Of a stretch of 64,000 bases of DNA, positions 10,030 to 20,130 are shown piece after piece; the first letter of the stretch is position 1; each line of letters starts with the position of its first letter. Under the pieces are notes generated by a model, which did not search any database, was not told where the DNA came from, and saw only the letters and a program-made list of their open reading frames with translations. The DNA comes from Mauremys mutica (lineage: Eukaryota > Chordata > Testudines > Geoemydidae): positions 53,342,524 to 53,406,523 of the forward strand of contig NC_059082.1 in NCBI RefSeq assembly GCF_020497125.1, read 5' to 3'. The translations under genes and the position numbers were made by a program.

Positions 10030-10690
10030 TAGATGGCACTGTCTAGAGTTGCAGCTGTGTCACCCTCCTGCTGCTGCTGTTGCTGTTGTTGCTGCTCCCT
10101 ATGTTGTGTAGCCAACTCCTGAATAAGTTTTTGCTCCTGCTACTCTTGTTGCAGGGTCTGTTGTTGTGTCACCAACTGCAGCAGCAATGGGTTTGCTGCT
10201 GCTGTTGATTCTCAACATCCCATTTTAACAACTTGTCCAGCTCCACCTCTACAAGTTATTCTTAGAGGTCTCTTTCAGGCTAAAGAACCTACAATGTCTG
10301 CATTCTCTACCAGTGGTGTAGTGGGAAGGTGCAATGACCAGTTGGCCTAGGGTCAGACTGTGGCCTTATGGTTTCTGCTGGCCTAGTTGCCCAGAGGGAG
10401 CCTGATTGCAGCCTTGATCACCCCTGTGTGCTCTGATTGCTCACCTAGAGATTTTGTCACTGCAGAAGAATGGGGGCAAGGGGCAAGGTAGGGGGGCCCA
10501 GGCCCACCCACTCCACCGAGTCCCAACCCAGGGCCCTAGGGGTTCATCAAAGCATCCAGCCCAGTTACTGAGTTATCCCAAATTATGTTTTCCCCTGGGT
10601 CACTTCCTACCAGTCGGGAGCTCCTCAGTTTGGGCAACGGTCACTGGCTTAGTAGGCTCTCCTTAGCCTCCTAGTGTCCTGTTCAATGAA
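10030..10690 (-). other. Gypsy 5' region: CAG/CAA-rich stretch and leader
   Basis: On the minus strand 10060-10210 is a run of CAG/CAA-type triplets (+ strand CTG/TTG), consistent with a Gln-rich gag N-terminal coil. From about 10310 to 10690 no coding is visible; it may be leader or LTR of the Gypsy element. I could not place the LTR boundary or a target duplication. Confidence 0.45.
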
Positions 10691-11171
10691 TCAATCTCTT
10701 TCAGTACCAGGCTACTTTTAAATCTGTTATTGAATGTCCAGGGAGATTGAAGTGTTCTCCTACTGGCTTTTGTACGTTACCATTCCTGATGTCTGATTTG
10801 TGTCCATTTATTCTTTTACATAGAGACTGTCTGGTTTGGCCAATGTACATGGCAGAGGGGCATTGCTGGCACATGATGGCATATATCACATTAGTAGATG
10901 TGCAGGTGAAGGAGCCCCTGATGGTGTGGCTGATGTGGTTCATTACAAAAGCCATTAGGAGAACACTTCAATCCCTCTGGACATTCAATAACAGATTTAA
11001 AAGTAGCCATCCTTCAACAACAAAACTTCAAAAACCGACTTCAAAGAGAAACTGCAGAGCTACAAATCATTTGCAAACTTAATACCATTAATTTGGGCTT
11101 AAATAGGGACTGGGAGTGGCTGGCTCACTACAAAAGCAATTTTCCCTCTCTTGGTATTGACACCTCCTCAT

Positions 11172-11758
11172 CAGGGCCGGCTCCAGGCATCAGCTGAGCA
11201 AGCTCATGCTTGGGGCGGCAGATTCTACAGGGCAGCATTTTTTTGTTCGCTGCTCCACCACCCTGTAGGAGGCGGCGGCGTGGAGGAGGGGAGCGCCCTG
11301 CAGCAAACTTGGCAGGACAGCTCGCGTCCTTCCCTCCCCGCTGACTGGAGAGGAGAGGAGCCCTCCCGGCAGGAGCCCTCCCGCCCCCCTTCTCTCTCTC
11401 TCCCCCCTCACTCCCTCCCCTTCCCCCCATTAGACCAGGGGCGCACTCTGCAGCACAGGGAGTCCCCTGGCTCTGGCTGCCCTGTAGGGCTTTTTGTTTT
11501 GTTTTTCCCCTGCTTTGCTGGCCGCACCGTGTTTCCCACCCCCGCTTTGCCACTCCAGCCGTGCCCTATTCCCCCCCGCTTTGCCACTCCAGCCATGCCG
11601 TGTTCCTTCCCGCTTTGCCCCTCCAGCCGTGTCGTGTTCCCTCCTGCTTTGCCGCTCCAGCCGCGCTGTTCTTTTTTTTTTTTCCCTGCTTTGCTGCTTC
11701 GGTGGCCCCACCCTTTTTTTTTTTTCTTGGGGCGGCAAAAAAGCCAGAGCCGGCCCTG
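11172..11758. mobile_element. hAT MITE, 587 bp, CAGGGCCGGCTC ends
   Basis: The 12-bp ends CAGGGCCGGCTC and GAGCCGGCCCTG are perfect inverted repeats. Direct repeats CTCCTCAT flank it at 11164-11171 and 11759-11766. The inside is pyrimidine-rich, with several repeated 'TTTGCC(A/G)CTCCAGCC' units between 11513 and 11670 (period about 37 bp). The 215-codon frame across it is a by-product of this low-complexity sequence. Confidence 0.93.
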
Positions 11759-11896
11759 CTCCTCATCAGTTTTTGGGAGTGGACCACATCCACCCTGACT
11801 GAATTGGCCTTTTCAACACTGGTTCTCCACTTGTAAGGTAACTCTCTTCTCTTCATGTGCCAGTATATTTATGCCTGTATCTGTAATTTTCACGCC

Positions 11897-11945
11897 ATGC
11901 AGCTGAAGAAGTGGGGTTTTTTACCCACAAAAGCTTATGTCCAAA
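11897..11945 (+). ncRNA. Hammerhead-like core in Penelope terminus (degraded)
   Basis: CTGAAGA, a GTGGG/CCCAC stem with a short loop, then AAAAGC and TTATG follow in the order of a hammerhead ribozyme (CTGATGA, stem II, GAAA, short stem III). Two core positions differ from consensus, so self-cleavage is unlikely. Penelope-like elements are known to carry such motifs in their terminal repeats. Confidence 0.4.
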
Positions 11946-11969
11946 TAAATCTGTTAATCTCTTTTAGGG

Positions 11970-12580
11970 CTTTCAGCTCCTAACAGGGGTCATCAGAAAT
12001 CCAGTCCCTGCTGCTAGAACAGCCTTCACAAACTTGTTGCCATTCCTGACATAATTCTCAGCATCAGCCTTGTTTCCTGGTGCTACATGCATCATTCCTC
12101 CCCTTTCCCAGGGCTACAAGTGTCCTTTTAACTGTTCTTCTACTGGGAACATGCTAGTGTCTGTTGAGGGGCAGGGCCTCCCTAGCTCACTAATGCTCTA
12201 CTCCCAGCCCTGGTTCAGTGTGGGGCCCATAGACCCCGTCTCAAGAACTGATTTATTAGACATATTTATGGAAATTAAATAAATATGGGTTTTAGGGAAA
12301 GAGAGGCAGAGCAAGTATTTGTCAAGGTCTCCTTCTCACTCTTCCTCCAGACCATACGAATGGGAGAGATGACCTTCATGAATAACAGAGACACTAACTC
12401 TGGCCATTCCTCAGACAGCTCTGGGACATGAGGCATGGGGCAGTGGGAAGATTTTAATGGTTGATTTGTGTGCGGAGAAGGGAAGCTGAGGGAGAAATGA
12501 GGGCTCTTTCTTCACTAATTGCTTTACCTCCAGCTGGTTTAAGAAAACTTAAATATCAAATATCCAGAATAATGTAAAAT
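11970..12580. other. Intergenic, no feature recognised
   Basis: No coding sequence or repeat family recognised between the Penelope tail and the Tigger-like MITE. The longest frame (12070-12282) lacks recognisable motifs. Confidence 0.5.
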
Positions 12581-12581
12581 A

Positions 12582-12771
12582 CCCGCTACCTCGATATAAC
12601 GCCACCCGATATAACACAAATTTAGATATAACGCAGTAAAGCAGTGCTCCGGGGGGGGCGGGGGGCTGCGCACTCTGGTGGATCAAAGCAAGTTCAATAT
12701 AACATGGTTTCACCTATAACGCGGTAAGATTTTTTGGCTCCCAAGGACAGCATTATATTGTGGTAGAGGTG
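12582..12771. mobile_element. Tigger/mariner-type MITE, TA target site
   Basis: The 190-bp element has imperfect inverted ends (CCCGCTACCTCGATATAACG on the left; CACCTCTACCACAATATAAT on the minus strand at the right) flanked by TA. A repeated 'ATATAAC/ATAACG' motif occurs in both halves. A TA duplication and no coding capacity fit a pogo/Tigger-derived MITE. Confidence 0.7.
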
Positions 12772-12774
12772 TAT

Positions 12775-13380
12775 AATTAAAACATAAGTGTAGAACACAT
12801 AAAATGCTAGTTTACACATCATTAGCCAACCAGTGGAATTCAGTCTTGTAGGAGGTAATCAATGTGCATAATGAGGATGGTGTTTTTTATAAAAACTTAA
12901 TTTTATGACTAACAAAAACATCTGTAGCTCTGCAAACCAAGGCGCCAATGCTACAAAGACTTATGGTATGTAAATACTTGCAGGATTGGGGCCTAAATAA
13001 AAGTAATCCAATCTCATGCTTCAGAGAATAAATTGATAATTTGAGAGGATCAGTTAGGATTTCTTCCCCAATTCATACAACCTTGCACACTTGGCTAGTT
13101 GCATTATGCTAGATGTTAGGAATTTAAGATTTGCAATACTAGTACAGACCATCAATACATTGAGTCTGGATTGGTGCAACCCAGCTATGGTTAATATTTG
13201 ATAGTTCAGACAAAGCGGAACAAAATGTAAACAAATTATGATGCATCTGGCCAAATGTACAATTGTGAACATTTGCAGTAAAACTGCTTTGACCTGTGGT
13301 GATGATTTTACACCCCAAAGCATGAGACCTTATTACTCCTGTCTTATATATAATTTATCATACAAAAATATTATTTTTGG
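12775..13380. other. Intergenic, AT-rich, no gene
   Basis: AT-rich sequence without recognisable coding or repeat structure. The minus-strand frame at 13054-13323 has no motif. Confidence 0.5.
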
Positions 13381-13700
13381 CCTTAAAATTATCCAGCTGC
13401 TTTTTAAATCCAGCTATAGTATTTAACTTTCTGATCCCCTCCGGAAGCAATTTTCACAGGCAAATTACACACTGTGCAAAAATGTTGTTTTTTTTTAATT
13501 TGGTTTTAAATTTTCCTGCCATTAATGTCATATTATGAGACATCATAAAAAGAGGGATTGATCTTTTTTTTTCTAAACTTCAACATTGTAAGTGGAGTGC
13601 CTCAATTAAGTCTCTTTAACTTTTCTTTTCCAGTTGAAATAATCCCAGTTTTTCCAATCCTATATGTTGCCATAACTATAATCATTCATCTTGCCTTTCT
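13380..13700 (-). mobile_element. Ancient CR1/L3-like LINE remnant
   Basis: The text resembles the antisense of an old LINE RT C-terminal region: a CCAGCT..TTTAAATCCAGCTATAGTATTTAACTT block, a GGAAGCAATTTTCACAGGCAAATTA block, a TTATGAGACATCATAAAAAG block and TTTTCCAATCCTATATG, in the order seen in reversed CR1/L3 copies. No open frame survives. Confidence 0.4.
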
Positions 13701-13737
13701 CGGGATCCTTTCAATTTCAGCTATATCTGCTATAAAA

Positions 13738-13785
13738 TGAAGTAATAATAATAATTATTACTATTAGTAGTAGTAATAGACTACA
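13738..13785. repeat. AAT/TAG simple repeat
   Basis: Imperfect trinucleotide run (AATAATAATAATTATTACTA then TTAGTAGTAGTAATAG). Confidence 0.85.
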
Positions 13786-13849
13786 GGCCCCACTCAGGAT
13801 AGGGCGGGGGGCTAATTGTGCTAGGTACTGTACAAATACATAATGAATA

Positions 13850-14490
13850 CTGGATGAATGGAATATAATGTGGATAGAAAGCTGGCTAGATCATCGGGCT
13901 CAACAGGTAGTGACCAATGGCTCCATGCCTAGCTGGCAGCCGGTATCAAGCGGAGTGCCCCAAGGATTGGTCCTGGGGCCCTTTTTGTTCAATATCTTCA
14001 TTAATGATCTGGAGGATAGTGTGGATTGCACCCTCAGCAAGTTTGCAGATGACACTAAACTGGGAGGAGTTTAAACTGGGAGGATACGCTGGAGGGAGGG
14101 ATAGGATACAGAGGGACCTAGACAAATTAGAGGATTGGGCCAAAAGAAATATGATGAGGTTCAACAAGGACAAGTGCAGAGTCCTGTACTTAGGACAGAA
14201 GAATCCCATGCACTGCTACAGACTAGGGACCGAGTGGCTAGGCAGCAGCTGTGCAGAAAAGGATCTAGGGGTTACAGTGGACGAGAAGCTGGATATGAGT
14301 CAACAGTGTGCCCTTGTTGCCAAGAAGGCCAATGACATTTTGGGCTGCATAAATAGGAGCATTGCCAGCAGATCAAGGGACATGATCATTCCCCTCCATT
14401 CAGCATTGGTGAGGCCTCATCTGGAGTAGTGTGTCCAGTTTTGGGCCCCACACTACAAGAAGGATGTGGAAAAATTGGAAAGAGTCCAGC
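13850..14490 (+). pseudogene. Older CR1: RT remnant, 5' portion
   Basis: The frame from 13868 reads [32 protein letters not shown], then [13 protein letters not shown], the CR1 RT catalytic block with the DD pair intact. A short duplication after GGAGTTTAAACTGGGAGG at about 14066 shifts the frame, and the reading continues in the next frame to LVRPHLE followed by a stop (TAG for TAC) at 14427. It is truncated by the nested insertion. Confidence 0.9.
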
Positions 14491-16358
14491 AGACTCTTAA
14501 ACACAAAAAAACAGCTTACAAGAAGTGGAAGATTGGACAAATAACCAGGGAGGAGTATAAAAGTATTGTTCAGGCATGCAGGTGTGAAATTAGGAAGTCC
14601 AAATCACACTTGGAGTTGCAGCTAGCCGGAGATGTTAGGAGTAACAAGAAGGGTTTCTTTAGGTACGTTAGCAACAGGAAGAAAGTCAAGGAAAGTGTGG
14701 GCCCCTTGCTGAATGAGGGAGGGAACCTAGTGACAGAGGATGTGGAGAAAGCTAGTGTACTAAATGCTTTTTTTGCCGCTGTCTTCACAGACAAGGTCAG
14801 CTCCCAGACAGCTGCACTCTGCAGCACGGTATGGGGAGGAGGTGACCAGCTCTCTGTGGAGAAAGAAGTAGTTTGGGGCTATTTAGGAAAGCTGGACGAG
14901 CACAAGTCCATGGGGCCAGATGCGCTGCATCCGAGGGTGCTAAAGGAGTTGGCCGATGAGATTGCAGAGCCATTGGCCATTATCTTTGAAAAATCATGGC
15001 GATTGGGGGAGGTCCCGGATGACTGGAAAAAAGCTAATGTAGTGCCCATCTTTAAAAAAGGGAAGAAGGAATATCCAGGGAACTACAGGCCAGTCAGTCT
15101 CACCTTAGTCCCTGGAAAAATCATGGAACAGGTCCTCAAGGAATCAATCCTGAACCACTTAAAGGAGGGGAAAGTGATCAGGAACAGTCAGCATGGATTC
15201 ACCAAGGGCAAGTCATGCCTGACTAACCTAATTGCCTTCTATGATGAGATAACCGGCTCTGTGGATGAGGGGAAAGCAGTGGATGTGCTATTTCTGGACT
15301 TTAGCAAAGCTTTTGATACAGTCTCCCACAGTATTCTTGCCAGCAAGTTAAAGAAGTCTGGGCTGGATGAATGGACGGTAAGGTGGATAGAAAACTGGCT
15401 AGATGGTCGGGCTCAACAGGTAGTGATCAATGGTTCCATGTCTAGTTGGCAGCCAGTATCAAGTGGAGTGCCCCAAGGGTCGGTGCTGGGGCCGGTTTTA
15501 TTCAATATCTTCATTAACGATCTGGAGGATGGTGTGGACTGCACCCTTAGCAAGTTTGCAGATGACACTAAACTGGGAGGAGTGGTTGATACGCTGGAGG
15601 GTAGGGATAGGATACAGAGGGACCTAGAGAAATTAGAGGATTGGGCCAAAAGAAATATGATGAGGTTCAACAAGGACAAGTGCAGAGTCCTGCACTTAGG
15701 ACGGAAGAATCCCATGCACTGCTACAGACTAGGGACCGAATGGCTGGGCAGCAGTTCTGCAGAAAAGGACCTAGGGGTTACGGTGGATGAAAAGCTGAAT
15801 ATGAGTCAACAGTGTGCCCTTGTTGCCAAGAAGGCTAATGGCATTTTGGGTTGTATAAGTAGGGGCATTTCCAGCAGATCGAGGGATGTGATCATTCCCC
15901 TCTACTCAGCACTGGTGAGGCCTCATTTGGAGTACTGTGTCCAGTTTTGGGCCCCACACTACAAGAAGGACATGGACAAATTGGAGAGAGTCCAGCGGAG
16001 GGCAACAAAAATGATTAGGGGGCTGGAGTACATGACTTATGAGGAGAGGCTGAGGGAACTGGGATTGTTTAGTCTGCAGAAGAGAAGAATGAGGGGGGAT
16101 TTGATAGCTGCTTTCAACTACCTGAAAGGGGGTTCCAAAGAGGATGGATCTAGACTGTTCTCAGTGGTAGAAGATGACAGAACAAGGAGTAATGGTCTCA
16201 AGTTGCAGAGGGGGAGGTTTAGGTTGGATATTAGGAAAAACTTTTTCACTAGTAGGGTGGTGAAGAACTGGAATGGGTTACCTAGGGAGGTAGTGGAATC
16301 TCCTTCCTTAGAGCTTTTTAAGGTCAGGCTTGACAAAGCCCTGGCTGGGATGATTTAG
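14466..16358 (+). CDS. CR1 ORF2 fragment: reverse transcriptase, 630 codons open
   Basis: The frame is open for 630 codons and ends at TAG 16356-16358. Its first eight or so codons belong to the older CR1, so the start is an artefact of the nesting; the younger copy is 5'-truncated and lacks the endonuclease. Motifs in order: NYRPVSL (about residue 205), the [13 protein letters not shown] block (about 275), [12 protein letters not shown] (about 333), FADDTKLGG with the catalytic DD (about 364), then the CR1 C-terminal region ([29 protein letters not shown]) ending DKALAGMI. The long intact frame and close match to family motifs suggest a fairly recent insertion. Without a promoter, 5' UTR or endonuclease it should not be autonomous. 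Confidence 0.9.
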   Translation: MEKLERVQQTLKHKKTAYKKWKIGQITREEYKSIVQACRCEIRKSKSHLELQLAGDVRSNKKGFFRYVSNRKKVKESVGPLLNEGGNLVTEDVEKASVLNAFFAAVFTDKVSSQTAALCSTVWGGGDQLSVEKEVVWGYLGKLDEHKSMGPDALHPRVLKELADEIAEPLAIIFEKSWRLGEVPDDWKKANVVPIFKKGKKEYPGNYRPVSLTLVPGKIMEQVLKESILNHLKEGKVIRNSQHGFTKGKSCLTNLIAFYDEITGSVDEGKAVDVLFLDFSKAFDTVSHSILASKLKKSGLDEWTVRWIENWLDGRAQQVVINGSMSSWQPVSSGVPQGSVLGPVLFNIFINDLEDGVDCTLSKFADDTKLGGVVDTLEGRDRIQRDLEKLEDWAKRNMMRFNKDKCRVLHLGRKNPMHCYRLGTEWLGSSSAEKDLGVTVDEKLNMSQQCALVAKKANGILGCISRGISSRSRDVIIPLYSALVRPHLEYCVQFWAPHYKKDMDKLERVQRRATKMIRGLEYMTYEERLRELGLFSLQKRRMRGDLIAAFNYLKGGSKEDGSRLFSVVEDDRTRSNGLKLQRGRFRLDIRKNFFTSRVVKNWNGLPREVVESPSLELFKVRLDKALAGMI

Positions 16359-16452
16359 TTGGGTTTGGTCCTGCTTTGAGCAGGGGGTTGGACTAGATGA
16401 CCTCCTGAGGTCCCTTCCAACCCTGAGATTCTATGATTCTATGATTCTATGA
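16359..16452 (+). repeat. CR1 3' UTR and ATTCTATG tail of the younger copy
   Basis: The GGACTAGATGACCTCCTGAGGTCCC-type block and CCTTCCAACCCTGA precede three ATTCTATG units, the CR1 3' end recognised by its own RT. Confidence 0.9.
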
Positions 16453-16896
16453 GAGGGCAACAAAAATGATTAGGGGGCTGGAGCACATGATTTATGAGGA
16501 GAGGCTGAGGGAACTGGGATTATTTAGTCTGCAGAAGAGAAGAATGAAGTGGGATTTTGATAGCTGCTTTCAACTACCTGAAAGGGAGTTCCAAAGAGGA
16601 TGGATCTAGACTGTTCTCAGTGGTACCAGATGATAAAACAAGAAATAATGGTCTCAAATTGCAGTGAGGGAGGTTTAGGTTGGCTATTAGGAAAAACTTT
16701 TTCACTAGGAGGGTGGTGAAGCACTGGAATGGGTTACCTAGGGAGGTGGTGGAATCTCCTTCCTTAGAGGTTTTTAAGGTCAGGCTTGACAAAGCCCTGG
16801 CTGGGATGATTTAGTTGGGGATTAGGTCCTCCTTTGAGCAGGGGGTTGGACTAGATGACCTCCTGAGGTCCCTTCCAACCCTGATATTCTATGATA
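16453..16896 (+). pseudogene. Older CR1: 3' portion
   Basis: It repeats the younger copy's C-terminal RT and tail with many differences (single-base insertions such as AAGTGGGATTTTGATAG at about 16547), so the frame is lost. It ends GATATTCTATGAT. It continues the fragment that stops at 14490. Confidence 0.9.
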
Positions 16897-16899
16897 ATT

Positions 16900-17480
16900 A
16901 AAGGCAGTTCCTTTAAGAGTTTAAAATCTAAGGCCATAATCCATGTGGGTAAAAATCAATAGGGATCTATGCAGGTTACTTGGATTGTAAACTGTCTGGG
17001 TAAGGACCGATCTTTTTGTTCATAGAATCATAGAATATCAGGTTTGGAATATCAGGTGGTTCTGCATGTATAGCACCTAACTCGAGAATTATATGTTCCA
17101 CACAGTTTGCTATCCTTTTCACAATGTATCCAAATATCACTTTGATTTTCTAACTGCTTCTGTACTCTGGAGAAACATCTTCATGGAGCTATATCAGAAT
17201 GATTTCGGAGCTACTATGCCACTGCGATAGCCACTATCTTTGCTGAAACACCAGGGATTGAACAACGGTCCCTTAAAGCTAAAAGCACAAGCTGCTATGG
17301 CTTGAGCTGAAGAACCAAAGCTTTATACCTATGGTCTTTAACAACTCATATCCTCTGCAGATTGGCACAGAGCAGGACCTCTAACACACATGCACCAGTG
17401 GGTTACCCCACCACCACTTGCAAATCCATATGATATCTACACACTAGTTTTATCATCATCTTTTGAACCAGAATATATTG
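16900..17480. other. Intergenic; short CR1 tail at about 17020-17060
   Basis: At 17020 CATAGAATCATAGAATATCAG is the complement of a CR1 tail, followed by only a few bases of CR1 3' UTR. The rest shows no recognisable feature. Confidence 0.5.
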
Positions 17481-17481
17481 G

Positions 17482-17600
17482 CAAAAACAATGAGGAGTCC
17501 TTGTGGCACCTTAGAGACTAACAAATTTATTTGGGCATAAGCTTTCGTGGGCTAAAACCCACTTCATCAGATGCATATATTGGGTTAGTACTGGAGGCAG
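17482..17600 (-). mobile_element. Penelope terminal fragment
   Basis: Minus-strand text contains a hammerhead-like core, AAATAAATTTGTTAGTCTC, then TAAGGTGCCACAAGGACTCC, the recurrent 3' terminal sequence of the Penelope copies at 35.0 and 60.0 kb. No coding part is attached. Confidence 0.75.
17532..17575 (-). ncRNA. Hammerhead ribozyme-like core (best conserved copy)
   Basis: On the minus strand: CTGATGA (17570-17564), stem II GTGGG / CCCAC closing a TTTTAG loop, GAAA (17546-17543), then a short GC-TTAT-GC stem III. All invariant core bases are present, in the order of a minimal hammerhead with very short stem III, as described for Penelope-like elements. The position before the cleavage nucleotide reads C instead of the expected U, and stem I pairing is poor, so activity in cis is doubtful. 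Confidence 0.5.
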
Positions 17601-17890
17601 GATGCTGTGAACTGCTGTAATCGACTCTGGTATATCCTTTGTTTTCAAGACCATTGACCACACCTGGTGGAAATGAGAGAACTCTAGGTAAGGATTGACC
17701 AAAGCCATGGTGCAAAATTCACTGACTGGGCATTATGAAAAATAGCAAAAGTCATAGGGGGAGTTGAGGATACCGCAGTCCCACTTCACTTCTGACAAAC
17801 AGTATGCCCCGATTTCTCTCCTAGCTGCTGAATCCTTCTTCCTTCCTTCTTTCATTTATTTCTTTTGTTAAAATTAGATTGCAAGTTGTT
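17600..17890. other. Intergenic, no feature recognised
   Basis: Nothing supported. A short pyrimidine-rich CTTCCTTCCTTC stretch lies near 17838. Confidence 0.45.
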
Positions 17891-19480
17891 TAGGGCAGGG
17901 ACTGTGTCTTCAGGTGTATTTGTGCCAATATGCAGAGGTGATGTGATGGGTGTGCACATATTGCATGGAGCAGCAAGGGGGTGCACAGGTAGATTGGTGT
18001 TGTGGAGAGGCTGTCTGGCATGTGCACATGCTGTGGAATGGCAGCATGGGGCTGAAAAGGTGGGTGTGCAAGAACTGCAGTGAAGCAGCATGATAGATAC
18101 GTGGGCAAGTGTTGTGTGGAGATCTGGATGCTGCAGGGATTGGGTATGTGTGGATGGAGAGCATCATATAGACATTTAGGTACCATAGGGAGGCAGCCTG
18201 GGAGCTGTGGGTGGACACTATGGGGAAGTCATGGAGTGGGCACAGGCTGGTGTGGGAAGGTATGGACACTACAGAGAGGCTGCATGAGGTGGCATTATGG
18301 AGAAAACAGTATGGGGAGCATGGGGGGCATTATGAGGTGGAAGGGGGTATGGGTGAATGTTGCTAAGAGATTTGGGTGCTGTGGATAGGCAGCATGGTGG
18401 ATGGTGCACCATATCACACCAGTGAGATGGGGTGTGGGCGCTATGGGGATGTAGCCTGGGGGCAAGAGATTTGGCTCTACAGCAGGGGTGGGCAAACTAC
18501 GGCCTGCAGGCTGGATCCACCCCCTCAGGGAGCCTGCCCTGGCGCCGGTGCGTGCTGCTGCCACCCCAGAGCCGCTTGAGGTAAGCGGGGCTGGAGCCTG
18601 AATCCCTCCTGTACCCCACCCCTCAACTCCCTGCCCTAAGCCTCCTGCCTGCACCTCACACCCCAACTCCCTGCTCTGAGCCCCCTCGTACACCCCACAC
18701 TCCTCCTGCACCCAACCCTCTGCCCTTGGCTCCCTGCTGCATCCTGCACCCCTCATGCACCCCAACCCTGAGCCCCTGCCGCACCCTGCACCCCTGCCCT
18801 GAACCCCCTCCTGCACTCTGCACTGCAACCCCCTTCCCTGAGTCCCCTCATACACCCCACACCCCTCCTCTGCCCCAATCCCTTGCCCTGAGCCCCTTCC
18901 CACACACCGCATCCCCTCCTACACCCCACACTCCCTCCCACACCCTAACTCCCTACCCTTGCCCTGCATACTATTTCCCCACCCAGATGTGGCCCTTGGC
19001 CCAAAAAGTTTGCTCACCCCTGCTCTACAGGAAGGTAGCATGTGAAGGGTATGGGCAGATAGGGCAATGGGGAGGCAGTATTGCTGCCTATTGCACCAGT
19101 ATTATAGGTGAGCAGCATGGTGAAGAGGCTTGTACTCCAGGTCTCCCAAGGCATCAAAAGTCCAGCTTGATGTTCTTTGTAAATGTTGGTGGATGCTGCA
19201 CTCTGTTGTACCAGTGCTATGGGTCCATGGGAGTGGGTTGGCAGGGGGAGAGTATGCACTGCCCCTATGGGGACACATGGGTGGCAGGCTGAAAGAGGAG
19301 GCAGGAGTTCTCTCCTCTGAGAAAACTATGGGGTGGATGCTGCCCCCTGTTGCACTGGTCCTATAGGAGGCAGGCACACAGGGTGGGGTCAGGGGCAGTG
19401 CAGGGAGGTAGTATTTGAGGGGTGCATATGCTTGGCGGGTGCTGTTGCAGCAGTGGGACAGCAGACTGCCCATCCTCTGT
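17890..19480 (+). repeat. Degenerate G-rich minisatellite upstream of CREBBP
   Basis: Variants of 'GGCAGCATGGGG', 'TGTGGGTGCTATGGGGA' and 'GTGGATGCTGCA' recur at irregular 40-60-bp spacing from about 17930 to 18480 and again from 19025 to 19480. The gap is a hAT MITE (18483-19022). Copies are too diverged to define one period. Long open frames here (for example 205 codons at 18295-18912, minus strand) are by-products of the repeat. Confidence 0.65.
18483..19022. mobile_element. hAT MITE, 540 bp, CAGGGGTGGGCAAACT ends
   Basis: Ends CAGGGGTGGGCAAACT and AGTTTGCTCACCCCTG are inverted with one mismatch. The 8-bp direct repeat CTCTACAG flanks at 18475-18482 and 19023-19030. The inside is C-rich with CTGCACCCC-type units. 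It has no coding capacity. It split the minisatellite, so it is younger than that array. Confidence 0.93.
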
Positions 19481-19535
19481 GGCTCCAGGTGATAGGCCCC
19501 TGGGTAATTTAGTAGGAGCCAGATGGGAGGGATTA

Positions 19536-19543
19536 ATTTGCAT
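19536..19543 (+). promoter_or_regulatory. Octamer motif ATTTGCAT
   Basis: A perfect octamer lies about 240 bp before the inferred start site. A single 8-bp match is weak evidence. Confidence 0.25.
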
Positions 19544-19771
19544 GTTTATTTACATACAATTGCATCCTTTCCTCCCACAGCCAGAAGCCCCTTGGCAAGT
19601 CAGGCTCAGTTCGGCTCTTTCCGGCAGCGCTCGCGTCTTTACGGGAGCGGCAAGGAGGGGCGTGCCCGTGCGCGGTGACGCAAAACGCAGGCCCCGCCCC
19701 TGCCCCGCCCCCATGGTCCCTGGAAAAGAGAAGAGAAAAAAAAACTTTTTTTTTTAATTGAGGAATCAACA

Positions 19772-19784
19772 GCCGCCATCTTGT
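19772..19784 (-). promoter_or_regulatory. YY1 site / likely initiator
   Basis: GCCGCCATCTTG is the complement of the YY1 consensus CAAGATGGCGGC. In many CpG-island promoters this motif sits just downstream of the start site, which fits the position after the GC boxes. Confidence 0.55.
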
Positions 19785-20130
19785 CGCGGAGCCGGAGCGC
19801 GGCGCGGGCGGGAGCGGGGCCGGGCCAGGCCGGGCCAGGGCAGCGGGGCCGCCCGCCGGGGCACGGGCAGCCGCACGGAGCGCCGCGGAGGGGCAGACGG
19901 GCTCGGCCAGCGGGGCAGCGCCAGCCGGGGGGCGAGCCGGGCGCCGCCGCCGGGACCAGTGGCTGCCGCGGCCGCCGCGCTGCGCTCATTGTTTTTCTTG
20001 CCGGCGGTGGCGGCTGCTCCTGGGCGGGCGGGGGTCGAGGGGCCGAGCGAGGGCCCGGCGCGGGGCCGGGGCGAGTCCCCCGCTCGGAGGGGAGGGGACG
20101 GGGCGAGGAGGAGCGGGGTGGGGGGGCGCT

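Larger units (their letters stand above)
1..10690 (-). mobile_element. Decayed Gypsy-type LTR retrotransposon, Gmr1-like order (composite)
   Basis: Reading the minus strand from about 10.03 kb down to base 1, translated remnants appear in the order gag, protease, integrase, reverse transcriptase, RNase H. Every frame is broken by stops or shifts. Three younger insertions interrupt it: a hAT MITE (8412-8941), a Harbinger element (about 2157-7003) and a solo LTR (938-1977). The RT reading resumes on each side of the last two, which shows they are insertions. Ordinary Ty3/Gypsy elements have integrase after RNase H; integrase before RT is the order described for Gmr1-like elements. No flanking LTR of the element was identified; its 3' end lies beyond base 1 and its 5' leader probably reaches about 10.69 kb. 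Confidence 0.8.
10697..11966 (+). mobile_element. Rearranged Penelope-like element 3' fragment
   Basis: The left part (10955-10697) is inverted: on the minus strand it encodes a GIY-YIG endonuclease segment (TSTNVIYAIMCQQC, then YIGQTRQSLCKRINGHKSDI). From about 10956 the + strand carries the C-terminal end and 3' tail of the same element type. A block of about 50 bp (GGAGAACACTTCAAT ... AAAGTAGCC) is therefore present in both orientations, at 10710-10762 and 10958-11008. The tail is interrupted by a hAT MITE (11172-11758) and resumes at 11767 through a terminal hammerhead-like segment ending near 11966. Confidence 0.8.
13850..16896 (+). mobile_element. Two nested CR1 LINEs
   Basis: An older CR1 begins at about 13850 (matching mid-RT text of the younger copy), is cut at 14490 after AGAGTCCAGC, and resumes at about 16453 with GAGGGCAACAAAAATG. 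It then runs to its own 3' tail near 16896. In the intact younger copy these two strings are adjacent (AGAGTCCAGC-GGAGGGCAAC, near 15990), so the break is exact. The younger 5'-truncated CR1 (14491-16452) fills the gap and ends with ATTCTATGATTCTATG repeats, the hallmark of CR1 tails. Confidence 0.93.

Noticed and set aside
11151..11798. 215-codon + strand frame
   Set aside because: It lies inside the hAT MITE at 11172-11758 and is made of pyrimidine-rich repeated units; overlapping frames on both strands are equally open.
12582..12771. Possible promoter-like GC block flanked by AT
   Set aside because: It is the centre of a Tigger-type MITE with TA duplication.
18295..18912. 205-codon minus-strand Gly/Arg-rich frame
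   Set aside because: It spans the G-rich minisatellite and a hAT MITE; low-complexity composition explains the lack of stops.
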